A stretch of 64,000 bases of DNA, from contig CALRMU020000004.1 in NCBI GenBank assembly GCA_943369295.1, forward strand, positions 186,001 through 250,000, given 5' to 3'. This stretch comes from JAKRSE01 sp943369295 (GTDB lineage Bacteria; Armatimonadota; Fimbriimonadia; Fimbriimonadales; Fimbriimonadaceae). The notes beneath the pieces are model-generated. The model was not told where the DNA came from and ran no database searches. It saw only the letters and a program-made list of their open reading frames with translations. Within the stretch, counting starts at the first letter, position 1. Every line of letters starts with the position of its first letter. Made by a program: the position numbers and the translations under genes. Below are positions 41,968 to 50,875 of this stretch, in pieces.

Positions 41968-42624
41968 ATGAATACGTCGGAGTTCATTCTCATGTTCTTC
42001 AATGCAATCATTGGTACGGAGTCCCATTCTTCAGTTGATCTGGGGATGGACGTTTTTCATCGCGAGACAGAGTTCAGCCCCTTGACAAAGGAGCAGACTT
42101 TGGTTCTTGCCGCCCAGGCGGGCGACAGGGCCGCGAAGGAAGAAATTCTTCGCATGCACCGCGCCCAGGTGGCTCACCACGCAAGGCGAATGCTTAGGAA
42201 TGCCGAGGATGTCGAGGATTCAGTTCAGGAGACCTTTGTGAAGGCCTTCCGAGCTCTGAAGAGCTTTGATCCTTCGCGACCTTTGGGTCCTTGGCTGATG
42301 CGAATCTGCACCAACTGCTGCGTCGATATCATTCGAAGCCGTCGCAACCCAACCGAGAACATCGACGACCACGAGTTTGCTCTTTCTGATGAAAGGCTGG
42401 AAGTGGGAGTCGGTGCCGAGAACAGGCTGATGGTCGAGATGATTAGAGAGGCTGTTTCTCGACTGCCAGAACCCTACCGAGATGCGATTCTGCTGAGGCA
42501 TGACCAGCACATGGATGTCGAAGAGATCGCCCGAGCTATGAACAAGCCGGAAGGCACGATCAAGAGCTGGCTTTTTAGAGCCAGAGCTCTGCTGAAAAAG
42601 GATCTTCAGCCCGCTTTGGGCTAA
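41968..42624 (+). CDS. ECF-type RNA polymerase sigma factor
   Basis: 218 residues from ATG 41968. Sigma region 2 is visible as AHHARRMLRNAEDVEDSVQETFVKAF with the promoter-melting FDPSRPLGPWLMRICTN. Region 4 is LPEPYRDAILLRHDQHMDVEEIARAMNKPEGTIKSWLFRAR. No region 3, so ECF group. No anti-sigma gene is adjacent; the next gene is an M16 peptidase. Other starts (TTG 41944 or later ATGs) are possible. The upstream inverted repeat suggests dedicated control. Confidence 0.85.
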   Translation: MNTSEFILMFFNAIIGTESHSSVDLGMDVFHRETEFSPLTKEQTLVLAAQAGDRAAKEEILRMHRAQVAHHARRMLRNAEDVEDSVQETFVKAFRALKSFDPSRPLGPWLMRICTNCCVDIIRSRRNPTENIDDHEFALSDERLEVGVGAENRLMVEMIREAVSRLPEPYRDAILLRHDQHMDVEEIARAMNKPEGTIKSWLFRARALLKKDLQPALG

Positions 42625-42655
42625 AGAATTCGCACTAGGGCAGGTACCCTGGGCC

Positions 42656-43810
42656 ATGCTTGCTTCGGCTGGCATGGCCCTTCTTCTTGGCTCGCTGCAG
42701 CAGCCAGAACGACAGAGGACCATCCTTCCAAACGGTGTCCGACTTCAGGTCGAAGCGACTGCTCATCCCGACCGGGCCGCAGTCGCCCTCGCTGTCTCTT
42801 TGGCTGGATTAAGCCAAGATGACTTGAAGCAGGGCAAGGTTCATCTGCTTGAGCACCTTGTGGCGCGAGGTCCGAACCGAGACCTAGATCACAAACTAGA
42901 AGAGCAGGGAATGAGCCTCTCTGTCTGGACAACCCGCGAGTCCATGATCTTTAGGGTCACTTGTCGACCCAGACAGGTTTCTTTTGCACTGGAGAGTCTT
43001 GCGACTTTGACTCAGCCTCTCAAAGTGACCGAGGCGGACATCACGAAGGAAGTCTCGATCATGGAGGAGGAAAGAGTCTTGATGGAAGGGACTCAGAAGA
43101 TGGCCCGAGCAGCATGGGGCAGGGTCTTTAAAGAAGAAGCAGTCGATCCTATGGGATTCCCCGAACCAGGACAGGTGACTCCAGACGCCTTGGTTTCGCT
43201 GCACAGCCGAATGTTTGAGGGCAAGGCAATGTCGATCGCCATCGCGGGTGGAGTCGAACCAAGCGTCGTCACAACCCGGGCTGAGGGCAGCTTCAGCAAG
43301 GTTTCTGCGGGCAAGGATAGAGAGGTTCCCGTAAGGAGCGCTCAGTTTGCGCCAGGTCTCATTGTTGCTTCTGGAATGAGGGGCGCCGCCCGAGCAGCCT
43401 TGATCGAGGGGATTGATTCGACCTCTGGCCTTGCCACGGTCGGGGCAGCCCTCGCCTCATCTCGATGGCTGGGTGAAGCCAGCCCCTTCTTTACTCCTTC
43501 ACTTTGGCGGAGCTTGATTTACATCACGGCACCGAATCCAGATGTCTTCAGAAAGCTGGACGCCATGACTTCGCCAGAAAAGCAGAGCCTGCATTCTTTG
43601 GCACGAATCAGCCTCGACGGCTGGTTTAATGGGTTCAAATCTTCACCTGAGAATCTGGTGACAGTCCAATCCTCGCTAGCTCTTCAGAATCCCTCTCTCA
43701 CTCTGGATCGCCTTCAGGAGATGGCAAAAGGAATCACACCCCAGCAGGTGGAGGCGGGAATCGATGCCTTTACTTCCGCAAGAGCGCTTCGTTTGGAGTC
43801 AGGTCAATGA
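42656..43810 (+). CDS. M16-family peptidase, catalytic-type subunit
   Basis: 384 residues. The inverted zinc motif HxxEH is H63-L-L-E66-H67, and the third ligand is probably Glu137 or near it in DITKEVSIMEEER. The N-terminus is hydrophobic (LASAGMALLLGS) and may be a short signal. The M16 fold chambers peptides. The stop overlaps the next gene by 4 bp (ATGA). It is shorter than typical two-domain M16B (about 410-430), but the second half-domain is recognisable. Confidence 0.75.
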   Translation: MLASAGMALLLGSLQQPERQRTILPNGVRLQVEATAHPDRAAVALAVSLAGLSQDDLKQGKVHLLEHLVARGPNRDLDHKLEEQGMSLSVWTTRESMIFRVTCRPRQVSFALESLATLTQPLKVTEADITKEVSIMEEERVLMEGTQKMARAAWGRVFKEEAVDPMGFPEPGQVTPDALVSLHSRMFEGKAMSIAIAGGVEPSVVTTRAEGSFSKVSAGKDREVPVRSAQFAPGLIVASGMRGAARAALIEGIDSTSGLATVGAALASSRWLGEASPFFTPSLWRSLIYITAPNPDVFRKLDAMTSPEKQSLHSLARISLDGWFNGFKSSPENLVTVQSSLALQNPSLTLDRLQEMAKGITPQQVEAGIDAFTSARALRLESGQ

Positions 43811-44991
43811 CGAGTCTGATTGCCGCATTGGTTTTGGCCCAAACAGGGGGCCAGGCTGTTAATCCTGTTTCGATCATCGAAGCTCCCCAGCCCGGTTCCG
43901 GAAGGGTTCTGCTGCAGGCGCACTTCAAGATGCCCTTCGAACCTGGCTCGCGAGAAACTGCAGCCTGGCGAGTTCTCATCGATCTGCTGAAAGAGGGAAA
44001 TCTTGATTTCACGGCGGCCCAGATGCTTGAGCAGGGTGGCGGAACAGGATTTAGATTCTTCGCCGGCCCAAATCTTCTTACTGTACAGGTCAGCGGCTTT
44101 AAGGGAAGTCTTGACGCCCAAGCCCAGATCATTGAATCGATGATGCTTAGACCAAGGCTGAGAAGCGAAGAGATTTTGGCGAAATCGCTTCAGCTGAGTC
44201 GGGTGAGTTCTGATCCGCTGCTGGCAGCATCAAAGAGGGAAGTCCCAGATTGGACTCGATTGAGAGTCGAGCATGTTCTGGATCTGCAGAAGCAGGTGCT
44301 GAGGCCTGAAAACTTGACCTTGGTTGCGGGAGGAGATTTTGAGCCTGGCTCAGCTTCTGGAATCCTCATGCCTCGGTTCAAGGCCATGCCAGCCGCCCCA
44401 AGGCGTACTCCAATTCGATTCGATGCCCCAGCCCCGCCTGCCAGGAAAATGGTCAGCGGCCTGCGGGCCGTCAAGGTTTCTGCGCCCCTGCTGAGCAGTT
44501 CGCTTGAGGAAGCTGCAGCCTCCATGACGGTTGTCGGGGCTTTGACACAGGGGAAGGGAAGCAGTCTCTTTAAGAAGGTCCGAGAAGAGAAAGGAGAAGC
44601 CTATCAGCTCAGCGGAGCTTTGATGCCGGGCATGATGGGGTGGCGGTTGGAAATGACTGTGATTCAGAGGTCCGAAAAGACCTTAACTCCCGATCAAGTC
44701 ACTGCCTTGTTAGTCGAAGATGTGAACTCTTGGGGTCTAGCCGAATTGGCCCGAGCCAAGGCGATGACCCTTGCTGGATTGAGTCAGGAGACCTTCGATG
44801 CTCTGATGGCCGTTGGGCCGGAGAGGGTGAGGCCGGGGATTGAGACTGAGTCGTTCCTGCTGGGAGTCACTGGTGGCAGAATCCGGCTCGACGAATTGGA
44901 AGGTCAGATTGAACGTGTCGATCTGGCGAGCCTTAAGGCAGCTGCTCTCAAGGCTCTTCAGTCGGCTGATGGCTCGCTGATGCTGCCGTAG
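43807..44991 (+). CDS. M16-family peptidase-like protein, non-catalytic partner
   Basis: 394 residues with an N-terminal signal-like stretch. It has the M16 fold marks (AHFKMPFEPGSRETAAWRVL, then the C-terminal domain GKGSSLFKKVREEKGEAYQ, which holds the Arg-Tyr-type substrate site) but no HxxEH. M16B enzymes are often dimers of a zinc subunit and an inactive subunit; the 4-bp overlap with the upstream gene supports this. Its 3' end overlaps a convergent nuclease gene by 34 bp. Confidence 0.75.
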   Translation: MTSLIAALVLAQTGGQAVNPVSIIEAPQPGSGRVLLQAHFKMPFEPGSRETAAWRVLIDLLKEGNLDFTAAQMLEQGGGTGFRFFAGPNLLTVQVSGFKGSLDAQAQIIESMMLRPRLRSEEILAKSLQLSRVSSDPLLAASKREVPDWTRLRVEHVLDLQKQVLRPENLTLVAGGDFEPGSASGILMPRFKAMPAAPRRTPIRFDAPAPPARKMVSGLRAVKVSAPLLSSSLEEAAASMTVVGALTQGKGSSLFKKVREEKGEAYQLSGALMPGMMGWRLEMTVIQRSEKTLTPDQVTALLVEDVNSWGLAELARAKAMTLAGLSQETFDALMAVGPERVRPGIETESFLLGVTGGRIRLDELEGQIERVDLASLKAAALKALQSADGSLMLP

Positions 44992-45752
44992 TCTTCGTTG
45001 AAGTCTGGGTCTTTTCGGCAGAGCTTCAAAAAGTCACAGCTGGGGCAGAGGCTCTTCACCTTCGGCCTTAAGTTTTCGTAGTCGCGGTTTAAGATTTCGC
45101 TGCAGATTGACTTAAGGTCGGTCTCCAGTTCAGCAAGGTCAGAGTCAGAAAGGCTGAATGTGCCCTTTTCTCCTGACCTCACCGCGATGATGGAGGCGCA
45201 GACGGGCCGGTCAGGATGGTGCTTCTTAACAAGAAGCTGATAGACAGAAAGGGCTAGATCCTGTGCGGCCTCTTCGTTGGTGACGCCAGAGCGGCCAGTC
45301 TTGTAGTCGAGAATTTCTAAGGTGCCGTCTTCCCACTCGTCAACTCGGTCAAGTCGGCCGATGAGAATGAAGTCATCTAGAGGGGCTTTGAGAGTCTTTT
45401 CGATATAGAGGGTCTTGGCCGAGACAGGCGCTTTTTGAACCTGCTCAACGTAGCTTGAGATGATTTCTTTGCCTTCGGCCAAAGCCTGAGTCATTTCCTC
45501 GGCGTTGGCATAGCCAGCATCGATCCAGCTTTCTTCAAGGGCGGCTGTTGCCTCAGCCAGAGTCGTCACGCCCGTGTCGCCCGAATCGTGGAATCTCTGC
45601 AGAACTCGGTGCAGCGAAGTGCCGAAGCTGAAGTAGCTTTTCGATCTCAAGTAGATTCGGCCCCTGGGGTCAACGTAAGTCCATCGGTACTTGGTCGGAC
45701 AAGCCAAGTAGGTGGTGATTTTAGAAGGGCTTAGGCTCTTGGTTGAGGCCAC
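44958..45752 (-). CDS. RecB/AddB-type PD-(D/E)XK nuclease with an Fe-S cluster motif
   Basis: 264 residues. Core motif: GRLDRVD (Asp135), then LEILDYKTG (Asp149, Lys151), then QDLALSVYQ. Four Cys fit the AddB/Cas4 4Fe-4S site: Cys18 in ACPTKY and Cys236, 239, 245 in LCPSCDFLKLC. It is a stand-alone nuclease domain with no helicase in the window and no CRISPR genes, so a DNA repair role is more likely than Cas4. The 5' end is divergent from the EEP gene. Confidence 0.85.
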   Translation of the reverse strand: MASTKSLSPSKITTYLACPTKYRWTYVDPRGRIYLRSKSYFSFGTSLHRVLQRFHDSGDTGVTTLAEATAALEESWIDAGYANAEEMTQALAEGKEIISSYVEQVQKAPVSAKTLYIEKTLKAPLDDFILIGRLDRVDEWEDGTLEILDYKTGRSGVTNEEAAQDLALSVYQLLVKKHHPDRPVCASIIAVRSGEKGTFSLSDSDLAELETDLKSICSEILNRDYENLRPKVKSLCPSCDFLKLCRKDPDFNEDYGSISEPSAD

Positions 45753-45802
45753 AGGGTCATTCTATCCAGCTTTGCTGCCTTCGGGGGAGCTATCCTGACC
45801 AT

Positions 45803-46786
45803 GTGAGGTTAAGAGGAGTGTTTTGGCTGACCCTGGCCTGCATCGTCCTGGCTGCCTGCAGTGTTGGGGCCGAGCCGATGAACGAAGCCGAGAATCAGTC
45901 TGCCCAGTCTGCCAGCAGCAAGATTCGGGTGATGACCTGGAATCTTGAATGGCTTTCCGAAAGGACTTTGCCCGAAAGAATCAGGCGGATTCAAAAGGTT
46001 CTGGCTGACGCGAAGCCTGATGCGATCATGTTTCAGGAGATTGAGAGCCAGGCCGCCCTGCAAAGAGTGCTGCCAAATGGCTGGAAGATTTGGATGGCAG
46101 ACAGCGCCAGAGAGAATCAGGAACTTGCTTTTGCTGCTGCCCCTGGAATCCAGTTCTCTGAAGCCTCACTGGTCTTCACCTCTCCCGATCTCGACAACGC
46201 TTTTCCTGGCCGCCGCGATGTGATCCGGGCCAAGGTGACAAAGGGAGGAAGGGATATTGTTCTCTACGGCCTTCACCTCAAAAGTCGTGCCCCTGCCCGA
46301 TGGACGACAAACTCTCGCCGAACCGAAGCCGCCGAGCTTTTGGTGAAAGAGATTCAGCGTCGAAGAGAAAGCGATTTCGTGATCCTTGGCGATTTTAACG
46401 ACACTCCTGGCGATGAAGGTCCGCAGATTTTGGTCAGGTCTGGAATGGTGAACTTAACCGAACCTCTCTACAAAGAAGATTGGACCACGGCAGATTTGGA
46501 GAAGGTGGAGTGGTGGCAGTATCGTGATGCCCGTATTCCTGGTGCTTACGCCGAGAACGAAAAGTGGCGAACAAGGGAGCACAACTTCCGCACTGATGTG
46601 AAGATAAAAGCAATTCTGTTCGATCAGATTATCGTCAGCCGAAGCCTTGCAGATTCGGCCGGTGTTCCTGTGATCGGAAATCCGAAGGATGTCATGGATG
46701 GCAGCTACCCGAGGATCACGGATGCCCGGGTTGAAGTTGAAGGCACGAGGGCCAGCGATCACCTTCCGGTCTGGGTTGATCTCTAG
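45803..46786 (+). CDS. Endonuclease/exonuclease/phosphatase-fold lipoprotein
   Basis: About 327 residues from GTG 45803. Signal and lipobox (LACIVLAAC). The EEP fold follows: RVMTWNLEW, MFQEIESQ, YGLHLKSR, ILGDFNDTP and SDHLPVWV at the end, that is the Asn, Glu, His, Asp, Asn and His metal and catalytic residues in order. It could be a nuclease or a phospho-diesterase acting outside the cytoplasm. The longer in-frame start at 45743 would overlap the divergent nuclease gene and lose the signal, so it is not used. Confidence 0.85.
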   Translation: MRLRGVFWLTLACIVLAACSVGAEPMNEAENQSAQSASSKIRVMTWNLEWLSERTLPERIRRIQKVLADAKPDAIMFQEIESQAALQRVLPNGWKIWMADSARENQELAFAAAPGIQFSEASLVFTSPDLDNAFPGRRDVIRAKVTKGGRDIVLYGLHLKSRAPARWTTNSRRTEAAELLVKEIQRRRESDFVILGDFNDTPGDEGPQILVRSGMVNLTEPLYKEDWTTADLEKVEWWQYRDARIPGAYAENEKWRTREHNFRTDVKIKAILFDQIIVSRSLADSAGVPVIGNPKDVMDGSYPRITDARVEVEGTRASDHLPVWVDL

Positions 46787-46862
46787 ACCGGACAGGTGAC
46801 GTTTTGAGGGGCGAGCAGAGAATCAGCTAAAACTAACCTGACTCTGCAAGCGTCCTACTTAT

Positions 46863-48314
46863 GTGATCCTTGCCTCCTTCATGGCTGCCTGCGGCATGGC
46901 TTCGATGCAGAGTGCCGAAGCCCTCTACCGCCTGACCCCCCTGCCAGAGTCGGGAGAGATGGCTGTGACCTTGAAAGTGGGAAGCCCGAGGACGAGCTTC
47001 ATCATTCCCACTTGGCGGGAAGGCGACTATCAGCTCTTTCAGTACTACAAAACGGTCAGAGAGATCGGATTTTTTAAGCAGGGAAGGAAGGTTGAGTTCA
47101 AATTTGATGGATCTGGGACGTGGCAGATTCCGACCGGGGCCGATGAAGTTCGCTATGTGGTGACTCCTTCGGGCGGAAACTTCAGCCCCAACCTCCGTGT
47201 CGATGTTCATGAAGCCTGGGTTTCCGGACCTGTTCTCGGCAAGTTCTCTGGCGAATCGGACAAGAGCTTTAGAGTTGAAGTGGCGGCAAGCGACGACTAT
47301 CGACTGTATGTCAACAAGGGAGCAGAGAGATCTGATGGGGTGCTGACCTTCAGTCAGCCCACCTACGCCAAGCTTTTAGACAGTCCATTTCTGGTTTCTT
47401 CCAAGGCTAAATCAGCCACTTTTAAGGCAGGCGGCTGCGAGCATGAGTTTGTCGTTTTCGGAAAGAGCGATTCCGTCAGCCCTCAGCCATTCGCAGAGCC
47501 GACCGAAAAGATTGTCAAGGAAGCTCATGCCCTCTTTGGCGGAGTCCCTTACGACCGTTACGTCTTTTTTGGTGATGTCGGGGGAGGCTACGGCGGGCTG
47601 GAAAATCACGCTTCATGCCGGCTTGGCTTGTGGAGCCCTGCTCCGCAGTCTGCCCTCAGCCTGATCTCCCATGAGTTCTTTCACACCTACAACGTCAAGG
47701 CGATTCGACCAAAGAGCCTGACGAATCCTGACTTTATGACCCCTGCCGAGGTCAAGAGCCTTTGGTGGCTGGAGGGTGTGACCGACTACTACGCTGGAGT
47801 GCTGTTGGTGAGAGCCGGGCTGTGGACTCAGCAGAACTTTCTGGCCGATCTCAGCCGCACCATGTGGTCTCTGGAGCGGTCGACGGCGGCCAAGACTGTC
47901 TCGGCTGAAGAATCGAGTCTACGAGTTTGGGAGGGCAGGGGCAGCCAAGGCTTTGGCGGGCTGAGCTACTACACCAAAGGCAAGGGGATCGGCCTTCTGC
48001 TCGACCTCGCCATCAGGAAGGAGACTGATGGGAAAGCGAGCCTCGATAACGTGATGAAAACCCTGTATCTCGAATCGAGAAGCAAAGGAGAAGGCTACGA
48101 CGAGGCGAGGATAAAGGAGCTTGTGATTGAAGTTGGCGGTGAGAAGTTAAAACCTCTCTTCGAATCCCTCGTAGAAAAGCCAGACCCCATGCCGTGGGAC
48201 GATCTGCTCAAACCCTTTGGTCTGAAGAGAGAGGCTCAGGCGATTGTTTTGAACCGAGAAGCTGACCAGCAGTCCCAGGAAAGATACAAAACTTGGCCTT
48301 TTGCAGTCAAGTAA
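46863..48314 (+). CDS. M61-family metallopeptidase
   Basis: 483 residues from a GTG, short signal (MILASFMAACG). Hallmarks: GGLEN (245-249), zinc motif HEFFH (His270, Glu271, His274) and Glu304 in WWLEGVTDYY, then YTKGKGIGLLLDLAI. M61 glycyl aminopeptidases usually carry a C-terminal PDZ; here the protein ends without one (typical length about 600). It is probably secreted or periplasmic. Confidence 0.85.
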   Translation: MILASFMAACGMASMQSAEALYRLTPLPESGEMAVTLKVGSPRTSFIIPTWREGDYQLFQYYKTVREIGFFKQGRKVEFKFDGSGTWQIPTGADEVRYVVTPSGGNFSPNLRVDVHEAWVSGPVLGKFSGESDKSFRVEVAASDDYRLYVNKGAERSDGVLTFSQPTYAKLLDSPFLVSSKAKSATFKAGGCEHEFVVFGKSDSVSPQPFAEPTEKIVKEAHALFGGVPYDRYVFFGDVGGGYGGLENHASCRLGLWSPAPQSALSLISHEFFHTYNVKAIRPKSLTNPDFMTPAEVKSLWWLEGVTDYYAGVLLVRAGLWTQQNFLADLSRTMWSLERSTAAKTVSAEESSLRVWEGRGSQGFGGLSYYTKGKGIGLLLDLAIRKETDGKASLDNVMKTLYLESRSKGEGYDEARIKELVIEVGGEKLKPLFESLVEKPDPMPWDDLLKPFGLKREAQAIVLNREADQQSQERYKTWPFAVK

Positions 48315-48361
48315 CGAAACTTTAAGGGGGGCTTAGAAGTTTAGCTTAGAGGAGAAGACAG

Positions 48362-48922
48362 ATGAAGAACAAGAACAAGATCCTAACCCTCTTCTCAGTG
48401 TCTGCATTGACAGCGGTGGTTTTGGCAGCTCCAATTTCAAGCGGCCTGAAGCCGGGCGAGTACGTGTCGCCCTTCCACCCGCAGCACCTGAGCGGCCCGG
48501 ACAAGGGGACAGACACCTGTCCTCCCTGCAAGTACGGAAACCTTCCGGCAGTGCAGGTCTGGCTGAACAAAGAAGATCCTAAGACTGCCTTGGAGATCAC
48601 CAAGGTCGTCAACAACGCAGTAAAGAAGAGCAAGACCAACCTCAAGGGTTTTGTTCTCCACGTCACCAAGGACAACGCGTCCAAGAACCAAGCCAAAGCA
48701 GCGGCTCAGGCAGCTGAAGCCGCTGGCTTGGTAAAGGTTGCCGTCGCAACCGTTGAACCCACCAACGAGGCCATCGCCAACTACAAGATCAATCTCAAGC
48801 CTGAGATGAAGAACACGATCTTGGTTTACCGCAAGCGACAGATTATTGCCACGATGGTCAACCTTAAAACCCCCGCTGATATGGCCAAGCTGGAAAAGGC
48901 TTTGGCATCCACCAACAAGTAG
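48362..48922 (+). CDS. Secreted thioredoxin-like protein with a CPPC motif
   Basis: 186 residues: signal peptide (ILTLFSVSALTAVVLA), then YVSPFHPQHLSGPDKG and CPPCKYGNLPAVQVWL. A Cys-Pro-Pro-Cys-Lys-Tyr-Gly motif followed by a beta-strand, and a later NTILVYRKRQIIATMVNL, suggest a thioredoxin-like fold with an unusual leading segment. No other Cys is present. It may be a periplasmic disulfide oxidoreductase, but the family is not known to me. Shine-Dalgarno GAGGAG is present and a terminator follows. Confidence 0.65.
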   Translation: MKNKNKILTLFSVSALTAVVLAAPISSGLKPGEYVSPFHPQHLSGPDKGTDTCPPCKYGNLPAVQVWLNKEDPKTALEITKVVNNAVKKSKTNLKGFVLHVTKDNASKNQAKAAAQAAEAAGLVKVAVATVEPTNEAIANYKINLKPEMKNTILVYRKRQIIATMVNLKTPADMAKLEKALASTNK

Positions 48923-48950
48923 TTTCTCTTTTGTAGGGACTGCTCTTTTG

Positions 48951-48987
48951 AGGCCCGTGCATTCTGCACGGGCCTCTTTGTGTTTTT
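48951..48987 (+). terminator. Terminator of the CPPC-protein gene
   Basis: AGGCCCGTGCA pairs with TGCACGGGCCT around TTC, followed by CTTTGTGTTTTT. The remaining 340 bp up to 49328 has no supportable gene. Confidence 0.9.
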
Positions 48988-49328
48988 AGGGCGGTACGAA
49001 ACTTTTCCTGTCCATCTAATTCCGGACACCAAAGAAACGACTTGTGAATCCCCGGTGGCAAGTGTGAAGATGCACATGGGATTGCAGCTAAGTGATAAAG
49101 ACTATCTGCCTTGCTTGGCTCCAAACTGCTTAGCTTTCCCCTAGCCTTAAGGCTCTTTCTGCAGGCAGACGCAGCAGCAGCTGATGGAGCTGAATACGAA
49201 GCTGCAGAGCTGATGCCAGCTGTCAGCCATAGAAACTAGTGATCAAGATGAGTGAACTCAATCCACCGCACCTCGCCGATTACCTGACTCAAGTCCTGCT
49301 TCCTATACAGATCAAGCCAACGGAACAC

Positions 49329-49955
49329 ATGAAAAACATTTACGCAACCTTTAACTCTCCTGATGACGCCCAGAAAGCCGCCGGGGCCCTGCTAGACCAT
49401 GGGGTTAATGCGGACAACCTGAGCATTGTCTTTCCTGAGCTCGACAAAAAGACTTGGCAGCTGGGCGGAACTGGCGGTGTTGAGCATGCAGAGGAAAATG
49501 CCAAGCACGGAATTTCTACGACCACAGTGGGTGACGCTCAGGCTGGAGCCGCAAAAGGTGCAGGCATCGGTCTGGCTGCCGGTGTGGCAGCCGCTTTGGC
49601 TGCTGTCTTTGTTCCAGGTGTTGGCCTTGTACTTGGTGGCGGTGCTCTGGCCCTTGCCATTGGCGGCATGGCTGGATCCTCTGCCGCTGGTGCCATCGCT
49701 GGCGGCGTGACTGGATTTTTGAAAGATCAAGGAGTGCCCGACCACCTTTCTACCGAATACGAACACGTCATCAGAAGTGGAGGCGCCTTGATCACGGTCA
49801 GTCCGACTGATGAGGAAGTTTACAGGTCAGAGATTCAGGACATTCTGGCCAAGTACGGCGGAAATGTCTCCTCATTTCTGCCGATTGAAGAAGGCGAGCT
49901 CATGCTCCCCCACGATCCTGTGATCATGCCCGCACAATCAGATCGAATTCTGTAG
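49329..49955 (+). CDS. Glycine-zipper stress-type membrane protein (DUF1269/GsiB17M-like)
   Basis: 208 residues from ATG 49329. An N-terminal ferredoxin-like fold (YATFNSPDDAQKAAGALLDHG) matches the general stress protein 17M pattern. A long Gly/Ala-rich hydrophobic region (about 95-155; GAGIGLAAGVAAALAAVF, GGGALALAIGGMAGSS) looks like a glycine zipper. A second copy of the ferredoxin-like half (VPDHLSTEYEHVIRSGGAL) follows. It probably inserts in a membrane; the function is not established. An in-frame upstream start at 49239 lacks support. Confidence 0.7.
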   Translation: MKNIYATFNSPDDAQKAAGALLDHGVNADNLSIVFPELDKKTWQLGGTGGVEHAEENAKHGISTTTVGDAQAGAAKGAGIGLAAGVAAALAAVFVPGVGLVLGGGALALAIGGMAGSSAAGAIAGGVTGFLKDQGVPDHLSTEYEHVIRSGGALITVSPTDEEVYRSEIQDILAKYGGNVSSFLPIEEGELMLPHDPVIMPAQSDRIL

Positions 49956-49967
49956 TTCCTAAGGTCA

Positions 49968-50001
49968 GTGCCCAGCGTTCAGTTGAAGTGATGCTGGGCA
50001 C
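49968..50001. repeat. Inverted repeat after the glycine-zipper gene
   Basis: GTGCCCAGC (49968-49976) and GCTGGGCAC (49993-50001) enclose 16 bases. It is followed by CACT. No T-run. It ends in GGCACC, like the REP-like palindromes at 12885 and 23603. Confidence 0.45.
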
Positions 50002-50042
50002 CACTATCGATTGTCGCCTGTGTAGGTAGCATTATATTTGCT

Positions 50043-50783
50043 GTGAAACGAAACACTTTGGTTTGGGATGGGTTGGTCAGATCTTTCCACATCCTTTTCG
50101 GGGTCGGTTTTCTTGGTGCTTACTTTATCGCCAAAGTTCTGGGGCAAGGATCGGCTTCGTTTCCTTATCACATGATGCTTGGCTTGACGATAGCCTTGAT
50201 GGCTGTTCTTCGAATCATCTGGCTGATTGCTGGGACGAAATGGGCGAGAGTCACTGGGCTCTCTTTGAATCCGGTCGAACTGGCTCAGTACATGGGTTCC
50301 GTGTTTAAGAAGGAAGCAAAGCAGTACGCGGGCCATAACCCAGCGACAAGCATTACTCTGATTGTCATGCTCCTCTTGGCTCTAAGCCTGGCCTTCACGG
50401 GTTACGCCTACACTCAGGGAAACGAATCCTTTGAAGAGATTCATCCGATTCTGGCCAACCTCTTTCTTTTCACCGTCATCCTTCATGTAGCTGGTGTTGT
50501 GCTGCACAGCCTTGTTCACCGGGATGGAATTGTCTTTGGCATGGTCGATGGAAAGAAAGCGGTTCCTGACCCTGATGGTCTTGAAGGCGGAGCTCCTGTT
50601 GCTGCTGTCCTTTTCATTCTTGCCTCTGCTTTCTTCTGTGGCAGTCTCTTTTTCAGCTACAACCCTTCAAATGCAACGACCCGCTGGCCAATAACTGGGC
50701 AGGTCATTCAGTTAGGAGAGAACGAAAGGGAAGGGGGTGGAGAGCAGTCAGGCGAATATGAAGAGCAGGAGAATGATGACTAA
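50043..50783 (+). CDS. Cytochrome b561-type membrane protein
   Basis: 246 residues, five transmembrane segments (about 10-32, 42-64, 100-122, 132-158, 182-205). Candidate haem ligands are His16, His43, His134 and His148, spaced as in Ni-Fe hydrogenase/b561-type cytochromes. It passes electrons between quinone and a periplasmic partner. The C-terminus is acidic and Glu-rich (about 220-246). No hydrogenase or multihaem cytochrome is adjacent, so the partner is unknown. Start is GTG. Confidence 0.85.
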   Translation: MKRNTLVWDGLVRSFHILFGVGFLGAYFIAKVLGQGSASFPYHMMLGLTIALMAVLRIIWLIAGTKWARVTGLSLNPVELAQYMGSVFKKEAKQYAGHNPATSITLIVMLLLALSLAFTGYAYTQGNESFEEIHPILANLFLFTVILHVAGVVLHSLVHRDGIVFGMVDGKKAVPDPDGLEGGAPVAAVLFILASAFFCGSLFFSYNPSNATTRWPITGQVIQLGENEREGGGEQSGEYEEQENDD

Positions 50784-50875
50784 GAGGCTGAAACACCGCT
50801 GGATGGAACATGGCTGAAAAGTTTTCGAGAAGCCTCTGTACCTTGTGAACAAAGTACTTTTTCTTTTCGTCTGAC

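Noticed and set aside
44958..45752. Cas4
   Set aside because: The Fe-S nuclease motifs fit, but no CRISPR array or cas1/cas2 is in the window; RecB/AddB-type is more cautious.
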